64,000 bases of DNA from Macrophomina tecta (taxonomy: Eukaryota; Ascomycota; Dothideomycetes; Botryosphaeriales; Botryosphaeriaceae). Below, piece after piece: positions 10,812 to 21,859 of this stretch. Position 1 is the stretch's first letter, and each line of letters begins with the position of its first letter. A model generated the notes under the pieces. The model made no database searches. It was not told the origin of the DNA and saw only the letters and a program-made list of their open reading frames with translations. Location of the stretch: assembly GCA_024180945.1 (NCBI GenBank), contig JAKSGN010000037.1, positions 2,919,501 to 2,983,500 of the forward strand. Reading direction: 5' to 3'. A program made the position numbers and the translations under genes.

Positions 10812-12782
10812 CTACGGCAGCTCGGCAGCGCCTCTCAATCTCACCATCCACTGGTCCACCCACTCGGGCATAGAGTTGCCGACGATGTCGATCTGCCGTA
10901 CCTCCCTAAGTAGCGCTATGCGGTCCAACGATCGGCATCGTGAGAGCTGCACGTAAAGGCTAAATGGATCGCATCGCTGTGGCGCCTGCGTCCCCCTGGA
11001 CGAGCCCGCTAGCTCTAGGACCGCAAACTCCAGTGTCTTGCCCTGCACTTTGTGGTCGGTATACACAAAGCCCAGCGAGCACGGCAGCCCATGCCGGACC
11101 ACTTTCTGCCGGATCCACTTCCTATACTTCGCCGCAAACGTCGTCGTCGTCGGCCTGACCAGCACAGTATCCGGTTCCATGCCAATAAAAGCTAAGCCCG
11201 CCGTGCTCTCAGCAGACAGCACGAGTCCAGCGGGCGACCCGACATGCAGTATCGTATGTTCACCAATGCGAACCGCCGGTGCCTCCTCATCCAGGACAAC
11301 GCCCAGCGCCCGGTACGTGGCCCCGTTCACCACCTTGAGTCCCTGGTAGACGTTGCTGTTGACCACCACGGGCATGCCGGCGACAAAAATAAACACTCCC
11401 GGGATAGGATGCGCGCTATCATCCCCCTGGTGTAGCATCTCGGCCGCCTGGGTCTCGGTCTCCCCTCCGTCCGGCCATCTATGCTTTGACACGAAGATAT
11501 GCACCGAAGAAGGCCCTCCCGCTTCGCCAACGCCAGGGCGCCCTCCATGTTGAGATTCCAACGGTTCTTGTTCTGCCCCGTCACCACGGTAACGCCAGGA
11601 CCCCAGGGAATGCGACCGCCCGGCCGATAGCACCGTCGATTTAGCAGCTCGACGTCCGCCTGCGTTCCCCTCCCGTAACGGATACGCCGTAGCAGCTCTT
11701 GAAACTCGACGTCCTCAGCCGCTCGAACCTGTTCATCCAGCACTACCGCGTGCTCGAAACGCCTCCACAGCCAATACGCCTCCTCTTGCGCACGCTTCGC
11801 CTTCACCTGATACTCGCTGTTCGGATTCCGTCCGTAGCTGCAGTCCTCTGGCGCCCGCGCGATGCAATTGTCCCGTACCGGCGGGAACTGCCGAAAGTCG
11901 CCTGAGAAGAGCACGATTGGGATCCCGCCAAAGTCGTAGTCGTCATCCCGCAGTTGACAAAGCCTGGCATTCGCAGCCTGGAGCGTCCGAGCCCCTACCA
12001 TGCTGACCTCGTCGACGATCAGCATGAGCTTCTCCCGCCACCGCTCCCGACTCTCTCCATCCACCTTGCGCCCTAGCACCACGATATCGTCACCGCCACC
12101 ATCTCCGCTAGGCCTTATCCCAATTCCGCAAGCCGTATGCAAGGTGATACCGTTCACATTCGACGCCGCCGCCCCTGTGGAACCGGTGAGTAGCACCTGG
12201 TGATCCACCTTATACTTACGGGTGATCTGCGTAATGCAATCGATGACGCGCGATTTCCCCGTACCCCCCTCCCCACCAACGAAGAGACATAGCTGCTCCA
12301 CTCCGTCCTGTCCTTGCCGAAGGGCGCTCTAGCTGCCTGCAGACTAGCTGGACGACGATTATCTGCCTCCGCTTCAACCCAAGCTCTTGCGCCAGCTGCC
12401 GCCCGGTCTCGAGATACGACGTGGACTGGCCAAACTCTACTTGCACACTAGGTTCCCCTCCACCGCCCGCCATCGTCGCCTCGTCCTCCTCTCCAAGCCC
12501 CGGATTAAAGTCCCCAAACCCGTCCAACGCCTGCTCCGCCACCTGCGGCTGCCCAGCGCTCTGCATGCCCTGAATCTGCCGCTCCCGCTCTCGCGATTTG
12601 GCCGCCTGCTGCCGCGAGATCATCGTCAGGGATCCCTGCGGCGGAATATACACCCCTGCAGCGCCTGCACCGCTAGCCAGACGTTCCAGAACCGCCCCCG
12701 ACTGCGTGCTCGACGCAGCGTCATCTTCTACTTGACTGAAGCTGTGCACCACCGACGCAATCTCCGGCGAGTTGGCCGTCAC
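10812..12782 (-). pseudogene. Helitron Pif1-like helicase part, frameshifted
   Basis: Segment 12216-12782 is the linker into the helicase (GRQLAQELGLKRRQIIVVQ). Segment 11327-12301 carries Walker A GGEGGTGKS, Walker B LIVDEVSM and the GDFRQFPPV motif III of Pif1-type SF1B helicases. Segment 10812-11633 carries VFIFVAGMPVVV and the late motifs YTDHKVQGKTLEF and QLSRCRSLDRI, close to the normal helicase end. The parts are in different frames, with changes near 12.3 kb and 11.4 kb and a stop near 12.33 kb. A 5'-3' helicase of this type unwinds the donor strand during Helitron transposition. Confidence 0.85.
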
Positions 12783-12869
12783 CTAGTCTGCTTCGATGGC
12801 CCGCCGCAGCGCCCCGAGCAACCGCCGAGCAGCCATCGCACTATCCATCACCTCGCTACCCTGGCCTCC

Positions 12870-14303
12870 CTAGCCTCCCGCCACCTCTATCGCGCCAGCA
12901 AGCTCTCCCTCGATGCTGAGGTCCTGCTCCCCTGAAATCGAAGCCCACTGTTTCGCATCCCTCTTGGCGTCCTCCGCTGACTGCCGCAGAAGCCCAATAT
13001 TATGCGCAATAAGCCGTAGCCGCCCCGAAAGACCGTCGAGCTCCGATCGCCACGTCGAATTCGCGTCGCCGTCCTCGATATCCACGAACCGCTCCCAGGG
13101 TATAAACATACCCAGATGCTGCACAGCAGCCCTATAGGACTGGGCGTTAGCACCATCCCTAGCCCCCCCCCACGTACGCAATAACCAAGCTAACCCACCC
13201 TTGGTAGTATGTGACGTCCTGCTCCTCAAAGTCCATGCGCAAGTACCCATCCACACAGACCGTCGCGAGCTCCCCGGGCTTCCGTATGACCTGAACCCAT
13301 CTCTCGTATAGCGGGCAGGACGGCTCCAGATCTACCTGTCTCGGCCATGGCCGATCTGACCGCCGCCTCTCCACCCTCACCATCCGCATGAGTCGAAAAG
13401 GCAGACGTGCCGCAGAAGTGGGCCCCGAAAGGGATACGCCGCCGCGATACTAAGCTTTCGACCGCCCTCGCCGATCGTAATGTACTCCACGCCCTCGGCC
13501 ACCTCTCCACCCGCCTGCTCGACCGCCTCCGCACCACTTAGCCGCCGCAGCAGCCTCCATCGCCGAAACACACTCCAGTACAGCGTGGTGGCGTTTAGGA
13601 AGGTCCAGGCCGGCGTGTTACAGAACTCCCGTGGCTTGGCCAGAATATTGTTGACCACCTCTACGTGAAATAATGGCCGGTCGGTGAAAATGCGGTTCGC
13701 CACGCGCTTAAGATACCGCCGGGTGCTGTCAACGCCCGCCGTACCAGCACCCACGGCTGTCGCTGCACCACTAACGCCGCCACTACCGTCTTGCCCCGCT
13801 GCCGTCACCGTCTCTGCACGCGGTAAGACGTCCAGCGCCGCCGCCGCCCGCTTCCACAGCGGCTCCTCGAGCTTGTTGGCGTAGTTCGCCAAGTAGTATA
13901 TCAGAGCCATCGTCCTCCGCTGCGTCCCCACGAAGGCGATGTCGTGATTGTGCCGCAGGCCAACCGCCATGGCCGGGTTCCACCGATTCACCATCGCGTG
14001 GTTTCGCCGAACGTGCAGCACGCCATCCTGGTCAAAGTGCGTATGCTCATACTCCTTCCACGGCGCCCTGAGCCGACACAATATCCCAGTCTTTCGTCCC
14101 CGCTTCACCGAATACTTGGCGCAGCTCGCACTGTGCATGTGCCACTGGAAGGGACCCGCACAGTAGTTGGCCTCGTCGTCGAACTCCTGCGCTAATCGCT
14201 CGTCGCTGACCATGAGACGTGACCGATCGTCGTGCGCCGACCGACCCTCACGGCCCGCCTCCTCTTTCATCGTAAAATACGCATCCTCGTCGAGACACTG
14301 CAC
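12870..14303 (-). pseudogene. Helitron RepHel middle region, frameshifted
   Basis: Three frames continue the RepHel. Segment 13377-14303 has CxxC (CVQC upstream of LDEDAYF), the HSASCAKYS motif, a basic RRNHAMVNRWNPAMAVGLRHNHDI segment split by its NPAM core, and AWTFLNATTLYWSVF. Segment 13159-13389 has VCVDGYLRMDFEEQDVTYY. Segment 12870-13256 has the AVQHLGMFIPWERF motif. This middle region is conserved in fungal Helitron proteins between Rep and helicase. Both joins require frame changes, and a stop plus frame change separates it from the Rep part at about 14305-14345. It cannot give a working protein as it stands. Confidence 0.75.
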
Positions 14304-14347
14304 GCACGACGTTAGCCTCTCGGCCGGCCAGACACATCATGACCACT

Positions 14348-16753
14348 TCAGCCGTCCAATCCAGCCTTCCCACTCACCTCCGCGAAGACACTGTCGACAT
14401 ACTTCTCCACCGCCTCCTCGGACGCCCGATCTCCCAGCACCGTGCTCAGACCCGCATTTCCCTCCAGCCACAGTAGCCCGTGTAGGTGTAGAAACCCCCG
14501 ACCATTCGTCTCAACGGCTCCATAGTACCGGCTCACCCGGCCAAAGACCGACTCCTTCCCCGCTTGCACATACTCTTCGAAAAACAGCCCCATCTCCCGA
14601 TGAAAGAACTCCACCCCGCTGACCGGATCGGCGTTCGCCAGAATCGTCTTCGCCCTCGCGCTCATCGTCTGCAATAACCGCTCTGCCTCACCCTCCCCAT
14701 CCCAGAACCGATGCGTAGCCATGCGCAAGTTGACCGGGTTCGTCTGGTCATTCGGATTCACCGTAAACCAGATCGCCGGGATACCCTCCAGCATGATAAG
14801 TGACTTGATCTTGCGCCGCATCGTCATACGCTCCTCGCGAGAGAACGGCTGCCGATACCCATACGTCGAGAGCTGCCGTAGCAGCCGGTTAACGTCCGCG
14901 TCGTCCGCCCGATTACTCGTCTCTAGCTCCACCCTGGCACGCTCCGGCTGCTCCCTCGTCAGAGACTGCACAATCCTATCCACCTCGTCAAACCCCCTCT
15001 TCGACGTCGTCGCACGACTAACCGCCACGTTCTTCCACTGCATCCCCATGTTGAATATTAAGAAAGCAAAGATCGGATGCCTCGCGAATCGTCCACCGTG
15101 CCGACGTAAGACGTACCGCGCCCATCTCTCAAGCGTCACCTTCCCTTTGACTATACCCGCACTCTCAACACCCTCCCTATCCCCTTCTCGGGCCCCAAAT
15201 GCCGCCAGCGTCTGCTCAACCTGACGAGGTCCACCAAGACCGAATGGGAACAACGTCGGGAACGCCTTAGCGAAGTACTCGGGCGCCTCACGCGCCGAGA
15301 ACTGCTCGCCCCGACTAACCCGCACATACGGCTCCCTAGCACGCCCGCTGTTCTCCGCCGAAAATGCCTCCACCGCATACTCCAGCACCTCTTTATCCTT
15401 GGCACCCCTACTGTCGTCCACGTTGAACAACCCGCTATACGAAAACACGATCTCATCCTCATCCCCCCTGTCCGCAGCCCCATTAACGTCCTCTCTATCT
15501 TCCCCCCCTGGATCATCTTGTGCTGCGGCCTCCTCCTCTTCCACTTGCACCGCCCGATATAAGCTTCCCGGCTGCGTATCCCGCTCTATCTGCTCGAGTC
15601 CCGGCGCTTCCTCTCCCTGGCGCAGCCGCTCGATAATCTCACGCATGCTAGCTCTCTCCTCAGCCACAGCACCGCTCTCCGGCCCCAGCCCGCGCTCCGC
15701 AGCAGACACGTAGTGCCCGGTCCGCGCCACCTCCTCCGCCGTTGGTTCGTTCCGCTGCATGCCGTCGTACACTTCTCTTGGGACACCCTCCGGACCTGGA
15801 CGCCAGCTCTCCATCTCCGCCTCGTCAATCTCGACATGACCATATAACGCGTTGTGTTCTTTCAACCACCTCAGCGCCTGCTCCACCTTGCGCCTTCGCA
15901 CCCGGAACAACGTCGCCAAAGTGGACGGCGGCGGCTTTTCCTTGCCCATCCAACACACGTGCAACTCGTCCACCTCCTTCACTAACGGGTGAGGTAGGAC
16001 CCGCGTTGCCACCGCCTGCACATCGTTCGGAAACACGGTTACGTGGCCCTTGATGTGCCGCTCGTACTGCAGCCGCCGTCCCCTCGGATCCGGTGTCGAG
16101 AACGTGCTGAGGAAGCCGTAGCACGCGTTTAGTGAGATCAACTTCTCCTCGATGGCCGTAAGTCCCTCCAGCTCATGCGGATACTGATGCTTGCAACCCA
16201 GCCCCGCATGGAACAGCGTGTCCTTGCCCACGCATCCCCCCTGCAGCGCTTTCGCACATCCCCCGCAGACATCCACCTCATCACCAGCCCGAAAGCATCT
16301 TTCGCACTGCCACCACTCCATCGCCTGCTCTATCCCGCCCGACAGAGTCACCCACTCGTCCCACGATAGCGTGTCCAGCTCACGACGACTATACTTGGCG
16401 TAGCAAACCCGACACGTCTCCAGCGCCAGCGTGCTTCGATCGTGGAACGCCGAATAGAACCGCCGAACCGTCGATAGCTTCCGAGACTCCGGGATGGGCG
16501 TGCACCAGCGGTTGTCCTCCGACTGCCTTAACTTACCCTCATACTCCAGTTCCAGACTGTTTAGCGCCTCCGCCACATCACTCTCTCGCCCCATACTATT
16601 TAGCCCCTCCGCCACATCACCCTCGCGGTCTCTTACTGCCGTCCCACCTTCTCTCATCCTTGCCGGTCCTCTGCTCCCGCGCTCTGCTCCCGCGCTCTGC
16701 TCCCCGGTCATCATTCCAATGGCCGGAAAGAGGCCCACCGACCGTGCCCGCAT
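14348..16753 (-). pseudogene. Helitron RepHel N-terminal part: zinc-binding DUF6570-like region and HUH Rep domain
   Basis: An 801-codon open frame. Residues of about 110-330 hold CxxC pairs (CRVCYAKY, CERCFRAG, CGGCAK) and the LISLNACYGFLS...GHVTVFPNDV stretch typical of the DUF6570 region before Helitron Rep. Further on is the Helitron-like N domain (FAFLIFNMGMQWKNVAVSR). The Rep metal motif is HLHGLLW (H-U-H form), and YYGAVE and YVDSVF tyrosines flank it. Rep nicks and joins single-stranded DNA during rolling-circle transposition. The frame ends in a stop just after the Rep domain, where a full RepHel would continue. An overlapping frame at 16617-16946 holds a plausible basic N-terminus (RGRPRREPRR), implying another frameshift near 16.72 kb. 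Confidence 0.85.
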
Positions 16754-16946
16754 TCACCGCATACTGCGCCCGCGGCAGCAGCGGTCGAAGAGCCCCTACC
16801 CTTCCCATCGGCCGCCTGGGCTCGCGTCGCGGCCGCCCCCGAGGACGCTGACTTCCCTCAGCAACCACCCCAATGTCGCCACCACCTTCCCCTTCCGCCA
16901 TCACCGACCAAGCTCTTCTCAACGGCACCACGATAGGCCCCTGCAT

Positions 16947-18757
16947 ACTCGTCCTTAGTATAGATCTCTTTTCCTAATGACTGTCCTTCTGCTAATCCTT
17001 TCCCACCCAATCCGCCTAGCTAAAGCTCAGATGACGATCCAGCCGCACAGAACGAACGCACTGCGCCCACTAAACACTAGAACACTCCACCACATACCTC
17101 TCTCACTCCAGCCCTACCGCCCTGCCAACATGACCTGATACCACAACCACATCCCCAGGGTGCCCTACCCAAGCCCTAACTTTATCAATCTTATCCTTGC
17201 CCCTCCCATGACCATCACTCCTAATATAAAACATCTTCCCCACAAAATCTACCCTGTCGAAATGTACCCAACCAAGTACATCGCTAAGATATCCAACTTA
17301 CCCTGCCCCCGTATATCCCCACCGTTCCGCCAATGCGTGACGCCGAGCAAATAAACCCCGAATAAGAACTATCACTCCCAGCCAAAACTACCCCTCAAAG
17401 CCCTGCCATAAGCCAAGGGCTTGCATGCAGTATGAATACTACTACTACTACCCCTCAAAGCCCTAAACTTTATGTACTAACCTACCTGAGAGTAGCGCCC
17501 AATCGGCCAGATTATCTATGACACGCCCTGCCCTCTCCACTTATCCTCGCTGTCTAAATAGAACATTTCGAATACCTTCCCTCCCCGTGTGTCGCTATCT
17601 GAAAAGGTCACCGGTTTAATCCAGCCCTACGCCATCATTTTGTCTTTTTAATCCTTCCAACCATAAACACGCTCTATTCATAGTAGACTTAAGAGTACGA
17701 CGCCTATGGACGTCCGCGCCGATCCCGATACAGCCTAGCGCGAGGCGACGCGCATACCCGCGGGTACACGAAAACACGTGAGTCATCTTGCGAGTGACCA
17801 GCCGATAACCCTTCGTTCCTCAGGCTCATTAAGCGAGGCCAACGGCCGAGATTTCCGCTTTGCTCTCCAATCCACGTGAGAAGTAGATGCTATTGGACAT
17901 ATTACTTATCTTCCCACCCCTGTGCACGTTGATTTGTTTCAGGCTCTCGGTTGATCTTTGTTCGCATTTCTCCACAGGATACATACGTGTGCTACCGCGA
18001 GAGATGCTAACTTGCTCGGTTCTCTGCCCGCTATGCGCCTGCGCGTTCGCTCTCTTTGCCTTAGCACTCTAAAAACAGCTCTATCTCCAGACGCTTTTTT
18101 TAAAGTGGGTATAGGTCCTTGTTACCTCGGGAAAACGATATGCAAGAGGCTAAAAATGCTTTAAGCCCATGATTTACAGCCGAAGACTATTAGAAATCGC
18201 CATAATGGTAGCTGCTCGACGGATCTATAGATGGACGGAAGATACACCTTAGATTGAACGGCATTATACAGGTAGAAGGCAGCACTGGAGGCGCTGATCC
18301 GTTTTTGGCCCAGTCGAAATATACACCCTACGAGCAGTGCGTAACGGTCATGATTGAATTCTCCTGATTGCATTGGTCGGAACTTGTACACGAAGATAGG
18401 CGGACAAGTGATAGGTCAATCCGGTATGTTGGAGGTATCCGCGCTGCCGGGACAATCCGGTTTTACGAGACCGCATGCCCTGTGGTTGTTGTTACAGTCA
18501 AAGCGTTTCCCACTGCCTCATGCTTCGAATCTCGAAAGCACATTCACTGGACCGAACTGCCGCCGCGGAGTCGATTCCGGCAGGTAATAAAGATCAGGAG
18601 CCTAGCGACGACATTATGACACAACACCGTAAGGCACGCATTTTCGCCCTATGGATTATAATTGTCGGGTTCTCTCGTTCCGCGTTCAGGGTGAAGTTCT
18701 CACTCATACTTTAATGTCCTTCTTAATGTCCTCCTGAGTAGATCCTCTATCGATACA
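16947..18757. other. Intergenic between the Helitron and the Zn2Cys6 gene
   Basis: Cytosine-rich from 16.95 to 17.6 kb, probably including the unfixed 5' end of the Helitron. An 18-bp direct repeat, ACTACCCCTCAAAGCCCT, occurs at 17387-17404 and 17447-17464. The stretch 17.7-18.75 kb is ordinary DNA with only short open frames; its end is the promoter of the gene starting at 18758. Confidence 0.4.
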
Positions 18758-21048
18758 ATGTCGTCAGAAACGCCGGAGGCGAAAAAGGCGGGGGATCGGC
18801 CCGCCTCCGCGACACGCCGAAAAAACCGCGTCGCGGCGCAAGCCTGCGAAACATGCCGCTCGAGGAAAACCCGCTGTGACGAACACCGGCCAAAGTGCGG
18901 GTTATGTGAACGGCTCGACTTGACATGCGTGTATCGCGAGCCAAAACCAACCAAGTAAGGTTAAAACACCTCTAGCCTATATCGAAAAGGGCATCTCCAT
19001 TGACTAACACAAACTTTTCTTAAGGAAAGATAAGACACAAGTCAACATCTTGGTGACTATGAAACGCATAGAAGCGAAGGTGGACCACATCTTGGAGAAG
19101 AGTCCCAAGAGCCTGCCACAAGTACAGTCCCTACTATCACAGCTACCTGTAGGTCCAGGATCGGGCAAACGAAGTGACTATCTTGATAAAGCCGGCCGGC
19201 ACCGTTCAGACTACTTCGCGGAAAGCTGTGATCTGCGGGGGGTCTTGTCCGTGTTCCCTTGGCCGTCGATACAAGCCTTGCTGAGGAAAGAAGACGGAGG
19301 ACTTGACGCCGACCTCGAACAGCTCATGTCTCGTGGCTCAGCATGGCTTTTTCAGCAGGAGATACGGGTTGACTCGGAACCAATCCCTCCTGAACCCTTG
19401 CTCCGCAGCTCGACCTTCTATGTCCCCACGGAACCTGACCAATCTCCGTGGAGCATGTTCCCTGATCTGACTGTGGAACTGATGGACTTCTACACAAATG
19501 CGTATTTCGGCTCATTCAACATGGTCTATCCAGTGCTGAATCGCCAGGATTTCGTGACCAGTATACTACCTACCATCAAAACCCATGGGTTTGCGACTGG
19601 GTGCTTGAAGTCAGTCATTGCTTTGTTAGTGTTTGCGTTGGGCACGGCGGCATTTGAAGGCACGCACGGACGGCCCATAGCAGAAGGTAGCGGCATCCGC
19701 GGGGGGACTAGGAAGACACCGCCTGCATTGGAACTTTTCAGTGAAGCAAGAAGAAGGATGGGTTTCGTGATAAGCTCACTATCCTCAGAAAACAGCCAAG
19801 CAATGCTTCTGACCGCGTAAGTTCCCTCGCTGGCCCTTCTACCTTTAATGCTAATTGTACATCCAAGAATATACTACGAGTTATGCTACAGACATACGGT
19901 AAGTATACTACATACCAGGATGGGCTAGACTGACGTCGTTGCAGGACTTTTGGAGGATGTCAGTGACAGCTTTTGATGGCTTGAGGGCAGTCTTACGGTG
20001 AGATATCCTCATCCGCCACATAATACTTAGCATTAACAATCAGTTCATTAGCCTGGAGAGCAACTGGGATGTGGACATGGTTAGAAGAACATTTTGGACA
20101 TGTAGTCTCGTTGAATCGTAGGAAGCATGGGACTCGTTCCATTTATTCAATTTCCTGACGATTTACAGGTGGTACTATTTCGACTTGAACCTGCCTCGCA
20201 CTGAGGGAGGAAATTTCCACGATGCCATTGCCCTTCCAGATTTCGACGATCGCAAGGATTTTGAAGACCAACCAAGCGTTGAGAGCAAGTACCAATACAA
20301 TTTTCTCAGCATGCTGTCCCTCCGTGCCCTGATGCATCGTACTTTCGAGGAACTGCAAGACCGTAAGTAGACCAAGCACCTCGCCCACCCATCCTCTATC
20401 CAAGCACAAGATCACCTATACTTAAGTACCGCAGCATCAGACGAAGGCCGCAAAGAAGGCGAGAAAGCTCACCTGAAAATCGTCATCTCCGAGCTCTCGC
20501 ACCAGCTCAACATTTGGCGCACCGTTCTCCCCCAGGAGCTGGATTGGGACGACGTCACCCGCGTCGACTGCAACGTCGAAAGCGGGACTTGGGACATTCT
20601 CTCTCTCCTTCATGTTGACATTCCGCTCGCGCAGCTCCGCTGCTGCTACTACTACGCGCGTTTCATGATTCACCGGCCGTTCATATGGAAGGTCCTTCAC
20701 GAGACGTCCGCCTCGCTCTCGCAGCCGCCGGATATCCTAGAAGGCTTCGTCGTTGCGGTGGACAGCATGATGCAATGGCCGGTAGCGTATCCATCGGTTC
20801 GCGATAAGAAAAGGCTCATTCCAAACAATTTCGTCTGGACGCAGAGTTTCCTGATGTTCTTGCTCATTTTACGGGCCATCAGAGAAAACGATGAGGTATG
20901 GCGGTTTTGCGGAGAGAGGGTGGGAGCCGAGAGGATAGAGGAGAGCGTGGAAGTTATGTTGGATTGGATTGACGATTTGCGGATGGTGGACAGAATGGCT
21001 AGATGGGCGTGGCGAACTCTAAACCCCATCTATAGGTTGGCAGAGTGA
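18758..21048 (+). CDS. Zn2Cys6 transcription factor with fungal-specific TF domain, seven exons
   Basis: Exons are 18758-18954, 19025-19816, 19868-19898, 19945-19997, 20052-20117, 20169-20362 and 20435-21048, encoding 648 residues with phases consistent throughout. Introns are 46-72 nt with GT-AG ends and usually CTAAC/CTGAC-type branch sites. The zinc cluster is C30-x2-C33-x6-C40-x6-C47-x2-C50-x6-C57, with basic residues before it (TRRKNR). It is followed by a coiled-coil-like linker (VTMKRIEAKVDHILEK). The middle homology region contains YPVLNRQDF, LLTAIYYELC, DFWRM, and VRRTFWTCSLVESWYYFDLNLP, the standard order of the fungal transcription factor domain. No disabling change is seen. Such proteins bind CGG-containing DNA in the nucleus. 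The regulated pathway is unknown, and no biosynthetic cluster lies nearby. Confidence 0.9.
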
Positions 21049-21859
21049 GGAAGTTGATGGCGCATGATCATGCCAGCCTCAAAATGGGAACCAGTCCGCG
21101 AAGCTGATGATGGATTTCTCGATTTCCTAAACTAGTGAGTGGCGTTGGCTATAGATATCTGATACTGTAACCGAGCCAACTAGAAAGCTTAAATAAATCA
21201 GGCATTAAGGCATGTATTAGTCAACGATTGGGCTCGTATTCCATCATTCTCTTAAAGATTCTACAAAAAGGCACAAAAATACAGTCGATAGACTAAGAAT
21301 GGCTTCAAGCAGTATTCAGCATTGCCTCCCTTTCGGATTACGCTAGAGTCTGCATACGATAACAAATTCAATTGCGCCACTTATCATCGGGAAGAAGACA
21401 GCGTGGTGGATTTGGTGCGTATCAACGATGCAATTGATGAGTGGCATGAGGACTGAGAGGGCGGCTCAGGGGAGGCCTTACCCGTCCTCTTCCGTGGCTA
21501 AGCTAAAGTTTATTGTACAAACACTTGATCTTCCAAGACAGCGCCATACTACAAGCGTTAAGGGAGCCCCTTTTAATAATTCACTTCTTTACTCTTGGGT
21601 GTTATTGGGGCTGACAAGCACAGTCGATGATCGAATGAATTGTTAAACTCCAAAACAAAGGTGTTTTTCTATGAAACCATGCTAGAGGTGCAATAACTCG
21701 ATTCTGTTGTGCGCGTGATTTTCAAAAATTTCTATTTGACGCTGATATGGACGATTAAAGGTTAGTAATTGTCAGACTATTTTGCCTTACTGCCTCAGAT
21801 CAGCTTCTACTTTTTGCCACCTCCTCACTACTCCTCATCTTCACAAGCTTCGGATAGCC
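21049..21859. other. Intergenic between the Zn2Cys6 gene and the hAT element
   Basis: Contains the 3' side of the transcription factor gene and AT-leaning DNA. A 72-codon frame (21428-21646) has no recognisable feature. Nothing else is seen. Confidence 0.4.

Larger units (their letters stand above)
10812..16946 (-). mobile_element. Decayed Helitron rolling-circle transposon
   Basis: Consecutive minus-strand frames encode an HUH Rep domain, a long middle region and a Pif1-family helicase in the order known for Helitron RepHel proteins. Several frameshifts and stops interrupt it. The 5' end would lie above 16.9 kb and the 3' end below 10.8 kb; neither a TC start nor a CTRR end flanked by A/T could be fixed with confidence. 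The GC-rich sequence, with little C-to-T bias, suggests decay mainly by small indels rather than RIP. Confidence 0.85.
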
